NCBI GenBank assembly: GCA_041390125.1
Contig: JAWKQN010000012.1
Location: forward strand, 1 to 64,000
From: Gemmatimonadota bacterium
GTDB lineage: Bacteria > Gemmatimonadota > Gemmatimonadetes > Longimicrobiales > Gaopeijiaceae
DNA length: 64,000 bases
Reading direction: 5' to 3'
Below are positions 35,251 to 43,541 of the stretch, one piece after another. The first letter of the stretch is position 1, and each line of letters begins with the position of its first letter. Below the pieces are notes generated by a model. The model was not told the DNA's origin. It did no database searches and saw nothing but the letters and a program-made list of their open reading frames with translations. The translations under genes and the position numbers were made by a program.

Positions 35251-35529
35251 ATGACCGAGATGCGTGCTTGCCCCCGCTGCACCGACGTCTTCGTGGTGCC
35301 TCCGGCCCCCTGCCCGAACTGCGGCACCCGCATCGATCCCACCCCCGGCGCGAGTGACGGCGCGGTCGTCGTGCAGTACCGCCTGAACCGTCTCGGGGCC
35401 GCCACCGGGGTGGCGCTGGCCGGCGCGGTGTCGGGGGTCGTGACGTGGGCGCTGGGCCTGCCGGCCTTCGCGCTGGTGCTGCTCCTGGCCGGTCTCGCGC
35501 TCGGCGCCGCGCTGCTGCTCGTCGCCTGA
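35251..35529 (+). CDS. Small zinc-ribbon membrane protein
   Basis: A 92-residue protein from ATG 35251, preceded by GGAG. The N-terminus carries two CxxC knuckles (ACPRCTDVF, PCPNCGTRI), a zinc ribbon. The C-terminal half has two hydrophobic helices. It faces cruF and lies 77 bases before the convergent hemF stop. Function is unknown; such proteins may tether or assemble membrane complexes. Confidence 0.68.
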   Translation: MTEMRACPRCTDVFVVPPAPCPNCGTRIDPTPGASDGAVVVQYRLNRLGAATGVALAGAVSGVVTWALGLPAFALVLLLAGLALGAALLLVA

Positions 35530-35606
35530 CGCGGTCGACGCCAGCTCGCCGCCCAGCAGCGACCACTCCAGGATCGAACCTTCCCAGGCCACCCAGCCGA
35601 CGTTCA

Positions 35607-36614
35607 TCAGGCCACCCCCCGGATCCGGGTCGCGACGTCCTCGGCCTCGAGTGCCGCCCAGTCGCGAGGAACCAGCATCTCCTGCAGGCGCGCCCCGAGC
35701 GAGCCGGCCTCGAACTGCGGAGCGTAGGCCCACGTGGCGGTCGGCGGCAGGCTCATCAGCACGCTCTCGGTGCGGGCTCCGCTGTCCAGGCCGAAGCGCG
35801 TGCCCCGATCGTGCAGGAGGTTGAACTCCACATAGCGGCCCCGGCGGTGCAGCTGCAGCGCCTTCTCCTCGTCGCCCCACGGCTGCGCGGCGCGGCGCTC
35901 CACCACAGGCCCGTAGGCCACCTCCAGGGACTCGCCCACCGCGCGCATCAGCTCCAGCAGACGATCCGCGTCCAGGCCGTGGTCCCCGGGCCGCACGTGG
36001 TCGTAGAAGATCCCCCCGATGCCCCGGGCCTCGTCGTCGCGATGCCGGTTCACGAAGTACCGATCGCAGTGCTGCTTGAAGAGCGGGTACAACGCTGGAC
36101 CGAACGGGCTGCACACGTCGCGCAGCGTGCGATGGAAGTGTACGGCGTCCTCGGGATGGGGAAGCGTGGGCGTGAGGTCCAGGCCACCTCCGAACCAACG
36201 GTCGCGGATCCTCCCGCGCGCGTCGCTCAGCTCGAAGTAGCGGACGTTCTCGTGGACGATGGGCACGCACGGGCTGTGCGGATGGGCGACGATGCTCACG
36301 CCGACCGCGAAGAAGCCGAGCCCCTCCGGCTCCTCGCCGAGCGCGAGCGCCCGCGCCAACTGGGGCGTCACCGGTCCCTCCACCTCGGCCCGGTTGACGC
36401 CCACCTTCTCGAACACGGCACCGTCCGTGAGGACCCGCGCGTGGCCACCGCCGCCCTCCGGGCGGGCCCAGGCGTCCTCGCGGAACCGGGCCTGGCCATC
36501 CACCTGCTCGAAGAACCGCGTCAAGCGATCGTGCAGGCGTCGCGTGGTCGCGGCAACGCGACGCCGCCAGAGCGCTGCGCTCGCCGGACGATCGACCGCG
36601 ACGGACGCGTCCAC
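35607..36614 (-). CDS. hemF: Oxygen-dependent coproporphyrinogen III oxidase HemF
   Basis: A 335-residue enzyme from GTG 36614, one base after the hemA stop. HemF signatures are clear: GVSIVAHPHSPCVPIVHENV, WFGGGLDLTPTLPHPED, FKQHCDRYF, GGIFYDHV, RRGRYVEFNLLHDRGTRFGL. It decarboxylates coproporphyrinogen III with molecular oxygen, complementing hemN elsewhere in the cluster. It is the last gene of the bchG-bch2-bciB-bchP-crtE-hemA-hemF operon. Confidence 0.97.
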   Translation of the reverse strand: MDASVAVDRPASAALWRRRVAATTRRLHDRLTRFFEQVDGQARFREDAWARPEGGGGHARVLTDGAVFEKVGVNRAEVEGPVTPQLARALALGEEPEGLGFFAVGVSIVAHPHSPCVPIVHENVRYFELSDARGRIRDRWFGGGLDLTPTLPHPEDAVHFHRTLRDVCSPFGPALYPLFKQHCDRYFVNRHRDDEARGIGGIFYDHVRPGDHGLDADRLLELMRAVGESLEVAYGPVVERRAAQPWGDEEKALQLHRRGRYVEFNLLHDRGTRFGLDSGARTESVLMSLPPTATWAYAPQFEAGSLGARLQEMLVPRDWAALEAEDVATRIRGVA

Positions 36615-36615
36615 G

Positions 36616-37890
36616 TCAGTCCGCCCGCGCCGCCAGGGCGCGCTCCTGTGCCCCGGGGAGGGAGAAGAGGGTGTGGAGGGCATCGGCCATGGGCCCGACC
36701 GCGTCCGGGTCGGTGCGCCCGTCGCGCACGGAGCTGAGCGGACGCGCGAGCACCTTGGCCACGATGCGCTCGGCGGTGCGCCGGCCGGTCTCGGAGCCGG
36801 CGACGAACTCGACCTCACGCTGGCACACGTCGAGGAGCAGCGCGCGCAGCGGCTCGAGCGCGGAGACGGCCTCCTGCACGCCCAGCCAACGGACGTAGCC
36901 GTACGACTCTTCCAACACGATCCGTACCGCGGCGGGCATCGCCGCACGGCGGGCGCGCTCGAGCTGGACGAGCTCGGGGCGGATGTCGTCCAGGTCCGCG
37001 AGCTGCACGGCGGCGAGGCGCGAGACCTCCGGGTCCACGTTGCGCGGCATGGCCACGTCCACGAGGACGACCGATCCGGCCGCGTCGCCACGGGCGCGGG
37101 CCAGCGCCTCGCGCCGGACCACGGGATCGGGCGCACCCGTGGCCACCACGACGCCCTGGGCCTGCGCGACCTCGGCGTGCAGGCGCCGCCAGGGAGCCCA
37201 GCGGCACCCGAGCTCCTGCGCCAGGGCGCGCGAGCGTTCCTCCGAGCGGTTGATCAGCGTGAGCTGCGCGCGGCCGCTGCGGGCCAGCGTGCGGGCCGCG
37301 TGGGTCCCGACCTTGCCGCAGCCGACCACGACGGCGCGCAGGCGCCGCCCCTCGCCGAGCGTGCGCAGGACATGCGCCGCCGCTTCGGAGCCCACCGAGC
37401 TGCGCCCCGCCATCAGCTCGGTCTCGCGCTTGACGCGCTTGCCGGTCTGGATGGCGGTCTCGAACAGGCGATGCAGGTAGGGGCCCAGCGAGCCGTGCTC
37501 CTGCGCTTCGCGGTAGGCGCGTCGGATCTGACCGAGCACGTGGATGTCCCCGATCACCTGCGACTCGAGGCCGCTCGACACGCGCAGGAGGTGCTCGACG
37601 GCATCCCGGCCCACCCGCAGGCGCCCGAACGCCAGGAAGGCCGTGCGGTCGGTGTGGTCGACGATCCACCGCGTCGCCATCTCCTCGGCCGCGTCGGCCG
37701 CCACGGCGTCCCCGTCCAGATCGGACCAGCCATACAGCTCCACGCGGTTGCAGGTGCGCAGCGATGCGATCTCGCGCACGTGCTGGCTGCGGGTCGGCTG
37801 GAAGCTGCCTTCCGGCGTGCCCAGTCGATGGAACTTCTCCCGGATGGCGACGCTGACACTGGAGGCGTCGAGGCCCAGTGAAACGATCAT
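36616..37890 (-). CDS. hemA: Glutamyl-tRNA reductase HemA
   Basis: A 424-residue enzyme of the C5 pathway. The active-site cysteine is C47 in SLRTCNRVELYG, followed by the NADPH domain (VVGCGKVGTHAARTL) and the C-terminal dimerisation domain. It produces glutamate-1-semialdehyde, the precursor of all tetrapyrroles here. The ATG overlaps the crtE stop (ATGA). Its presence inside a purple-type PGC shows that 5-aminolevulinate comes from glutamyl-tRNA rather than glycine (ALA synthase) as in alphaproteobacteria. Confidence 0.96.
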   Translation of the reverse strand: MIVSLGLDASSVSVAIREKFHRLGTPEGSFQPTRSQHVREIASLRTCNRVELYGWSDLDGDAVAADAAEEMATRWIVDHTDRTAFLAFGRLRVGRDAVEHLLRVSSGLESQVIGDIHVLGQIRRAYREAQEHGSLGPYLHRLFETAIQTGKRVKRETELMAGRSSVGSEAAAHVLRTLGEGRRLRAVVVGCGKVGTHAARTLARSGRAQLTLINRSEERSRALAQELGCRWAPWRRLHAEVAQAQGVVVATGAPDPVVRREALARARGDAAGSVVLVDVAMPRNVDPEVSRLAAVQLADLDDIRPELVQLERARRAAMPAAVRIVLEESYGYVRWLGVQEAVSALEPLRALLLDVCQREVEFVAGSETGRRTAERIVAKVLARPLSSVRDGRTDPDAVGPMADALHTLFSLPGAQERALAARAD

Positions 37891-38801
37891 GCCGTCCTCT
37901 CCTGCCGGGTCGTGGTCGTGAACGTGGCACCGCCCGCGAGGACGGCCCAACCGAGCTGCGTGAGCAGCCTGGCTCCGTCGGTGTCGAGCACCGCGGATCG
38001 TGCGAGCTGGCGCGCCGCTCGCTGCATCAGGTAGCGGCTCTGCCGCTGGGGATTGCGTCCGCCGGGCGGATGGCCCGCCGCCGCGTCCTGCGCGAGGTCG
38101 GTGGCGTCGTCAGCCAACTGGTACGCCCAGCCGAGCGCGGTGCCGAACCGCTCGAGCGCGTCGCAGGTGTCGGCCTGCGCTCCGGCGCGGACGGCACCAC
38201 CGCGCACGGCGAACGCCGCGAGCGAGGTGCTCTTGCAGCGGAACAGACGCCGACGAGGTCCGGTGCCGGGCTTGCCGGCGACGTCGACCGCCTGGCCTCC
38301 GGACATGCCATGGAGCCCGAAGGCGCGGGCCCAGGTGCCACAGAGGGCCGCGGCGTCGCGATCGCTGTCGGCGAGCAGCTCGGCCGCGCGCGCCAGCAGC
38401 CCGACGGACAGGAGGATGGCGCCCGCCGATCCCACCAGCCGGTGCGTGGCGGGTTGCCCGCGCCGTGCGACCGCGTCGTCCATGCAGGGGAGATCGTCGA
38501 GCGCGAGCGAGGCCGCATGGGTGAGCTCCACGGCCACCGCGACCGGGAGCGCGTCCTGGCCCTCGGCGCCCAGCGCCTCCGCGCTCGCGAGCGTGAGCAG
38601 GGGCCGCCACCGTCGGCCCGGTCCACCCTCCACGCCCAGCAGCCGCGCCAGGGCGTCGTCCAGGGGCGGGAATCCCAGCTGCAACGCCGTCACTTCGGCC
38701 TGCATGGCCGTGTGCAAGCGGGGCGACCAGCGGGAGATGAACGCATCCAGCGACAGGAAGTCCGCCTCGGCGTCCACGTGTGTCCTCAGCCCGACGTTCA
38801 T
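37887..38801 (-). CDS. crtE: Geranylgeranyl diphosphate synthase-type polyprenyl synthetase
   Basis: A 304-residue trans-prenyltransferase. The first aspartate-rich motif is DDLPCMDD at 102-109 and the second is LADDATDLAQD near 225; GRRWRPLLTLASAEALG is the substrate-binding start. It should supply geranylgeranyl diphosphate for bacteriochlorophyll esterification (BchG) and carotenoids. The ATG overlaps the bchP stop (ATGA), which ties it to BchP, the enzyme that reduces the geranylgeranyl tail. It is C-terminally normal in length. Confidence 0.92.
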   Translation of the reverse strand: MNVGLRTHVDAEADFLSLDAFISRWSPRLHTAMQAEVTALQLGFPPLDDALARLLGVEGGPGRRWRPLLTLASAEALGAEGQDALPVAVAVELTHAASLALDDLPCMDDAVARRGQPATHRLVGSAGAILLSVGLLARAAELLADSDRDAAALCGTWARAFGLHGMSGGQAVDVAGKPGTGPRRRLFRCKSTSLAAFAVRGGAVRAGAQADTCDALERFGTALGWAYQLADDATDLAQDAAAGHPPGGRNPQRQSRYLMQRAARQLARSAVLDTDGARLLTQLGWAVLAGGATFTTTTRQERTA

Positions 38802-39988
38802 GCGCGTACCAAGCCGCTGAGGTGTCCGATGTTCTTGAAGAAGATCCGTGCGTGGGCCAGTGGGCGTGCCGCCACCAGCTCCTTGTGCATGTAGCCCTCG
38901 AAGGTCAGCTCCTGGACATCGCGATCGCGACAGATGGCCACGAAGCGCTCGCGGCGACCGTCGTTCGAGTACCAGAAGCGCTGCATCATCGACAGCACGA
39001 AGAACACGTTGCCGTGCTGGCGGCGGAAGCGACGGCGGGCCCGACGCAGGGGCCGCGGATCGTCCGTGTCCAGCGCCTCCGCCACGGCCTCGGCCACGAA
39101 GCTGGCGCTGGCCATCGCGTAGTAGATCCCCTCTCCGGAGCTGGGCGCCACGACGCCGGCGGCGTCCCCCGCCACGATGACGTCGCGTCCGTTGTCCCAG
39201 CGCGGCAGCGTGGTCATCGGGATGGGCGCGCCTTCGCACCGGACGGTCGGGAGCGTGGCCAGGCCCAGGCGGCTGCGCAGCACGCTCACCGCCTCGCGCA
39301 TCGCGAAGCCCTGCAGGGCGGATCCCGTCCCGACGCTGGTCACGGGCCCGTGCGGGAAGACCCAGGCGTAGAAGTCGGGCGAGAGGACGCCGTCGTAGTG
39401 CACGTCGCACCGCGCCGGTGCGAAGCGCTCGTCGGCGTCGGCCGGCGACTCGATGATCTCGTGGTAGGCGAAGACGTGGTGGGCCTTCGCGGCCGCGTCC
39501 GGAAGCGCCTGCCGTGCCACCTGGGAGAGCGCCCCGTCGCACCCGATCACGTAGCGGGCGCGGACGCTGCGCTCGGGTCCCTGACGCGAGCGACCGGCGC
39601 GATAGTGGACCTCCACCTGTCCTCCGCGCCGCTCGCCCAAGCGGGCGAAGTGACCCGTGCGGCGTTCGGCGCCCGCCGTATCGGCCCGAGCGCGCAGCCA
39701 CTCGTCGAAGACCTCGCGGTCGACCATGCCGACGAATCCGCGTCCGACGGGAATGTCCACCTGACGGCCGCGCGGAGAGACGATGCGGGCCGTGTCGACC
39801 CGGTTCACGAGCAGCGACTCCGGAACATCGAACTCCTGGAGCAGCCGGGGCGGCACCGCTCCACCACACGGCTTCACGCGGCCGGCCCGATCCAGGAGCA
39901 GGACAGAGCGCCCTTCGGAGGCCAGCCGCTCCGCGGCCGTGGCTCCCGCGGGACCCCCACCCACGACGACGACGTCGTACGAGTCCAT
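38798..39988 (-). CDS. bchP: Geranylgeranyl reductase BchP
   Basis: A 396-residue FAD-dependent reductase. The dinucleotide-binding motif VVGGGPAGATAAERL is at about residues 8-22; GGAVPPRLL and VIVAGDAAGVVAPSSGEGIY fix it as BchP/ChlP. It reduces three double bonds of the geranylgeranyl tail to phytyl on bacteriochlorophyll or on the diphosphate. The start overlaps the bciB stop (TGATG) and its own stop overlaps crtE, so the set is coupled. Confidence 0.96.
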   Translation of the reverse strand: MDSYDVVVVGGGPAGATAAERLASEGRSVLLLDRAGRVKPCGGAVPPRLLQEFDVPESLLVNRVDTARIVSPRGRQVDIPVGRGFVGMVDREVFDEWLRARADTAGAERRTGHFARLGERRGGQVEVHYRAGRSRQGPERSVRARYVIGCDGALSQVARQALPDAAAKAHHVFAYHEIIESPADADERFAPARCDVHYDGVLSPDFYAWVFPHGPVTSVGTGSALQGFAMREAVSVLRSRLGLATLPTVRCEGAPIPMTTLPRWDNGRDVIVAGDAAGVVAPSSGEGIYYAMASASFVAEAVAEALDTDDPRPLRRARRRFRRQHGNVFFVLSMMQRFWYSNDGRRERFVAICRDRDVQELTFEGYMHKELVAARPLAHARIFFKNIGHLSGLVRA

Positions 39989-41235
39989 CAGACGGCTCCC
40001 GGGGCCGTGGGCCCCTCGTCCGGTGTGGGTGCGATGCCGTAGCGAGCGGCGAGCGCCCACGCATACGGCGGAATGGCGCGGCGGACGCGGCGCGGTCGAT
40101 GGCGACGCAGCGACGTGATCGCTTCGACCAGCTTCATCTCCACGCGCGTGCGGGCGAACTCCAGTCCGCGCGGGCCGAAGCGCTCCATGCTCCACCGCAC
40201 CAGCGGGCGCAGGGGCCGGGGCGCGCGCCGGGCGGGCAGGCCGCCCGCGGCGGTCTCCAGGGCTGCGAGGAACGCGCGCACCGCACGCGTGCGATTCCCG
40301 CGGGAGGTGGGGGCGGAGCAGTCCAGCTCGCCTTCCAGGCCGGACAGCATCTCCCGCCCACGCGCGTTGCGGACGAGCAACCACTGCTCGCCGTCTCCAC
40401 CCATGTAGCCCACCGTGATGTCGGCCAGACGGTTGGTGTAGTCGACGCACGAGCGGCAGGTGAGCGGGAAGAAGTCCTCGGGCAGATCGCGGATCGGGAG
40501 GTCGATGAACGGGATGCGCCGTTCGCTGCCGTCCCGGAAGCGCAGCTCGACGTGGTAGTCGGGCATGAACTCCATCCACGTCACGTCGTCCGGACGCGTG
40601 GTGAGCAGCGTCAGGAAGGTCCGGAAGCGCTCCGTGCTCGTGTTGTCGCTGCAGGGCGTCCCGATGACGTACAGTCGCTCCAGGCCCAGCTCCGCCTCGA
40701 GTGCCCGGAGGGCGTGGATCTGGCACGGGACGCCGATCACGGCGATGCGGCGCAAGCCCAGCCGTTCGACCTCGTCCAGCAGCCCGAGGACCGGCGAGAA
40801 GCCCATCTTCATCCCGCGGCACTGGCGCATGTCGGCCGCGTGCCGCACCAGCACCGGACGCGGGCGCCAGGGGTCGCCGGGCTCGGACGCGGTCGCCAGG
40901 ACGGCTTCGACCGTCCCGCTCTCCAGGAGGTGCTCGGCGAGCCGGGTGGTGATCCCCGTCCACTGCGCGCCGGCCGCGGGTCGCCGCAGGCGGGCCCGCA
41001 CCATCGTCTCGAAGGGCCCGAACCAGCGCTCGTCGCTCCGCTCCGGATCCCACGTGCGACCGTGGGCCGCACGCTCCAGCTCGGCGTACCGGGGATGGAT
41101 GAACTGACAGGCCCGGCCGCAGCGGCCCGCGTGCCGCGAGCGCGAGACGCCACAGTCCGTGCAGAGGTCGCGCGACCGCGGGGCCCCCAGGGGCACCACG
41201 GGCAGCGACGCCCGGACGGTGGCGGTGGTGGTCAT
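39988..41235 (-). CDS. bciB: BciB-type ferredoxin-dependent 8-vinyl reductase (F420 hydrogenase beta-subunit family)
   Basis: A 415-residue flavin/iron-sulfur protein. The N-terminal cluster motif is CTDCGVSRSRHAGRCGRAC, then IGVPCQIHALRALE, IGTPCSDNTS and LTCRSCVDYTNRLADITVGYMG. These match BciB/slr1923, the 3,8-divinyl (proto)chlorophyllide 8-vinyl reductase of cyanobacteria and green sulfur bacteria. A homologue class also includes 7-hydroxymethyl-chlorophyll reductase, which cannot be excluded. It sits between bch2 and bchP, where purple bacteria usually have no gene. BchJ and BciB-type proteins are therefore both present. Confidence 0.85.
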   Translation of the reverse strand: MTTTATVRASLPVVPLGAPRSRDLCTDCGVSRSRHAGRCGRACQFIHPRYAELERAAHGRTWDPERSDERWFGPFETMVRARLRRPAAGAQWTGITTRLAEHLLESGTVEAVLATASEPGDPWRPRPVLVRHAADMRQCRGMKMGFSPVLGLLDEVERLGLRRIAVIGVPCQIHALRALEAELGLERLYVIGTPCSDNTSTERFRTFLTLLTTRPDDVTWMEFMPDYHVELRFRDGSERRIPFIDLPIRDLPEDFFPLTCRSCVDYTNRLADITVGYMGGDGEQWLLVRNARGREMLSGLEGELDCSAPTSRGNRTRAVRAFLAALETAAGGLPARRAPRPLRPLVRWSMERFGPRGLEFARTRVEMKLVEAITSLRRHRPRRVRRAIPPYAWALAARYGIAPTPDEGPTAPGAV

Positions 41236-41240
41236 GATCG

Positions 41241-42557
41241 CTAGGCCCCCACCGCCAGGCGGGCGGCCGCAAGCGGGGCCGTCGAGCGCCGCTCGGCCGT
41301 ACGGACCCCGAGGACCAGGATCGCCGCGGCGCCGAAGAGCAGGGCCTCCGCGCCGAACACCGCGGTGTACCCCAACACCGGGGACCCGAAGTAGCTGCGG
41401 GCCACGTCGCTCGCGCCGGCCCCCAGGAAGCCGCCCAGGCCGTACGCGACGGCCTGCGCCGCACCCCAGAAGCCCATGCGGAGCCCCGCGCCGCCCCGCC
41501 CCCCCGCGACGGTGAGCCCCATCATGGCGCCGATGGCGGCCACGGCGAACACGCCGTTGGAGAAGCCGAGCCCGAAGACGGCGGCCTTCAGCCCGGCCAC
41601 CGAGCCGAGCGCGGGCGTGGCGACCAGCGCCACCAGAGCGACCCCGGACGCCGCGCAGCCGAAGGCCGACCAGAGGCGGAGCGTGCCGACCCGGGCCGCG
41701 GCGATCGCGCCCAGGATCATGCCGATCAGAACACCGCCGTGCTGCAGGCCGGCGATGCGGGTGGACTCGCCCGGCGTGAGGCCGAAGACGACGCCGGCGA
41801 ACGGCTCGAGGATGATGTCCTGCGCCGAATACGCCAGCATCGACACGAAGACGAACGTCGCGAAGCGTCGGGCTTCGGGCTCGTTCCACATGACCGCGAA
41901 GGCCTCGCGGAAGGACGTCTCGACGGGCTCGGCAGCGCCGCGGTCCAGCGGCTTCTCGCCGCGCCGGCCGACGACACCGAGCAGCGTCAGCACGAACGCG
42001 ATGCCGCACACGCCGGCGGTGACCTGGACCAGGCGCTCCCCGCTGAAGGGGTCGAGCAGCGTACCCGCGAAGCCGGCGGTCAGGATGATGCCGACGATCA
42101 TCATGATCCAGGCGACGGCGGCGGCGCCTGCCATGCGCGGCTCTTCCACGCGCTCGGCCAGGTAGGCCAGCAGCGGCGTGCTCGCCGCGCTCACGCCTAC
42201 ACCGAGCAGCAGGAAGGACAGCAGGGCGAGCGCCAGCCCGGCGGGACGCGACACCGCCATGAGCGCAGTGCCCGCAGCGGCACCGACACCGCTCAGGGAG
42301 ACGAGCGCCATCCCCCCCACGATCCAGGGGATGCGGCGGCCGCTGCCGTCCGAGCCGAAGCCCATCTGGGGCCGCAGGAGCTGCACGAAGAAGTGGAGCG
42401 CCACGAGCGCTCCGGGAACGGCGGCGGCCAGGCCCAGCTCGACGACCATCACCCGGTTGAGGGTGGAGGTCATCAGCACCACGACCGCGCCGATGGCGAC
42501 CTGCACCAGCGAGAGACGGGCGATGCCCGGCCAGCTCAGCCCCGCGCTCCGTGCCAT
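41241..42557 (-). CDS. bch2: BCD-family major facilitator transporter Bch2 (PucC-like)
   Basis: A 438-residue protein with about twelve helices of the PucC/BCD family. Typical motifs are SLVQVAIGAVVVLMTSTLNR, YSAQDIILEPFAGVVFGLTPGES and GGVLIGM. The position between bchG and bchP equals orf428 (bch2) of Rhodobacter. These proteins are thought to deliver bacteriochlorophyll to assembling complexes. The start overlaps the bchG stop (TGATG). A second paralogue (lhaA) is at 54619. Confidence 0.92.
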   Translation of the reverse strand: MARSAGLSWPGIARLSLVQVAIGAVVVLMTSTLNRVMVVELGLAAAVPGALVALHFFVQLLRPQMGFGSDGSGRRIPWIVGGMALVSLSGVGAAAGTALMAVSRPAGLALALLSFLLLGVGVSAASTPLLAYLAERVEEPRMAGAAAVAWIMMIVGIILTAGFAGTLLDPFSGERLVQVTAGVCGIAFVLTLLGVVGRRGEKPLDRGAAEPVETSFREAFAVMWNEPEARRFATFVFVSMLAYSAQDIILEPFAGVVFGLTPGESTRIAGLQHGGVLIGMILGAIAAARVGTLRLWSAFGCAASGVALVALVATPALGSVAGLKAAVFGLGFSNGVFAVAAIGAMMGLTVAGGRGGAGLRMGFWGAAQAVAYGLGGFLGAGASDVARSYFGSPVLGYTAVFGAEALLFGAAAILVLGVRTAERRSTAPLAAARLAVGA

Positions 42558-43465
42558 CAGACTCCTCCCCGGACCGCGAAGGCCGCGATCATCATCCCCG
42601 AGACATAGAACGGCACCCCGAATGCGCTCAGGCGCAGGGCCATCGCGGGATCGGGAGACCGGAGGAACCCCAGCATGAGCGCGCCCTGGCAGGCCACCAG
42701 CGCCGCCACGGCCAGCGCGGCCACCGGATGGCCCCAGTCGAGCAGCAGCACCACCACGACGAGCTGCGCGCCCGCCATCACCGCGCAGGCGACCCGGCTG
42801 GCCCCCGCCGGTCCCAGCAGGACGGGCAGGGAGCGCACGCCGTGCGCGCGATCGCCCTCCTGGGACTTGTAGTCGTTGAGGGTCATGATCCCGTGGGCGC
42901 CGATGGAGTACAGCGCGGCCAGGAGCAGGACCGCGGCGGGGGGCAGGGCCCCGCCGAGCAGCACGGCCGCGCCCGTCACCCAGGCGAGGCCTTCATAGGA
43001 GAAGCCGACCGCCGCGTTGCCCACCCAGCCGTTCGCCTTGAACCGGAAGGGCGGGGCGCTGTAGCCCCACGCCAGGAGAAGGGCCAGGAGGGTGGCCGCC
43101 CAACCCCAGGTGCCCAGCAGGGCTCCGGCGGCGGCCGCCACCCCGGTGCCGGCCACGGCCAGCGCGAGGCCGGTGCGCCCGGGCAGCCGCCCCGACGGGA
43201 TGGGGCGATGGGGCTCGTTGACCGCGTCGACATGGCGGTCGAACCAGTCGTTGACGGCCTGACTGGTGCCGCAGACCAGGGGTCCGGCGACCAGGATCCC
43301 GAGGCCGATCTTCCAGGCGGGTGCGCTGGTCCCGGCGGAGATGGCTCCGCAGGCGAACGCCCACATGGGCGGGAACCAGGTCACCGGCTTGAACAGCTCC
43401 AGGACCGCCTTGGGCTCGGCCCGAACCGGGGCCGTCGCTGACTGTGAAGTGATCAGTACAGTCAT
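42557..43465 (-). CDS. bchG: Bacteriochlorophyll a synthase BchG
   Basis: A 302-residue UbiA-type prenyltransferase (ATG 43465). Key stretches are the Asp motif NDWFDRHVDAVNEPHRPIPSG and the second one, MTLNDYKSQEGDRAHGVRSLP, plus WGYSAPPFRFKANGWVGNAA. It esterifies bacteriochlorophyllide a with geranylgeranyl or phytyl diphosphate. It is the first gene of the seven-gene leftward operon ending in hemF. A PpsR-type palindrome overlaps its first codons. Confidence 0.97.
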   Translation of the reverse strand: MTVLITSQSATAPVRAEPKAVLELFKPVTWFPPMWAFACGAISAGTSAPAWKIGLGILVAGPLVCGTSQAVNDWFDRHVDAVNEPHRPIPSGRLPGRTGLALAVAGTGVAAAAGALLGTWGWAATLLALLLAWGYSAPPFRFKANGWVGNAAVGFSYEGLAWVTGAAVLLGGALPPAAVLLLAALYSIGAHGIMTLNDYKSQEGDRAHGVRSLPVLLGPAGASRVACAVMAGAQLVVVVLLLDWGHPVAALAVAALVACQGALMLGFLRSPDPAMALRLSAFGVPFYVSGMMIAAFAVRGGV

Positions 43466-43524
43466 AACTGTCCAGTTAGCTTGACGGTCAGCGGTACAGT
43501 AGAGCCCGGCGAGGTCCACCGCAA
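43441..43524 (-). promoter_or_regulatory. bchG promoter with tandem PpsR-type sites
   Basis: ACTGT-N12-ACAGT (43441-43462) is a perfect PpsR-type palindrome that covers codons 2-9 of bchG. A second, ACTGT-N12-ACGGT (43467-43488), is 26 bp away with one mismatch, and a further half-site ACAGT lies at 43496-43500. On the leftward strand TTGCGG (43524-43519), 17 bases and TACTGT (43501-43496) look like -35/-10 boxes. Cooperative repressor binding across promoter and start codon would close bchG under oxygen. Confidence 0.65.
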
Positions 43525-43541
43525 GAGACCCCGGCCGGGCG

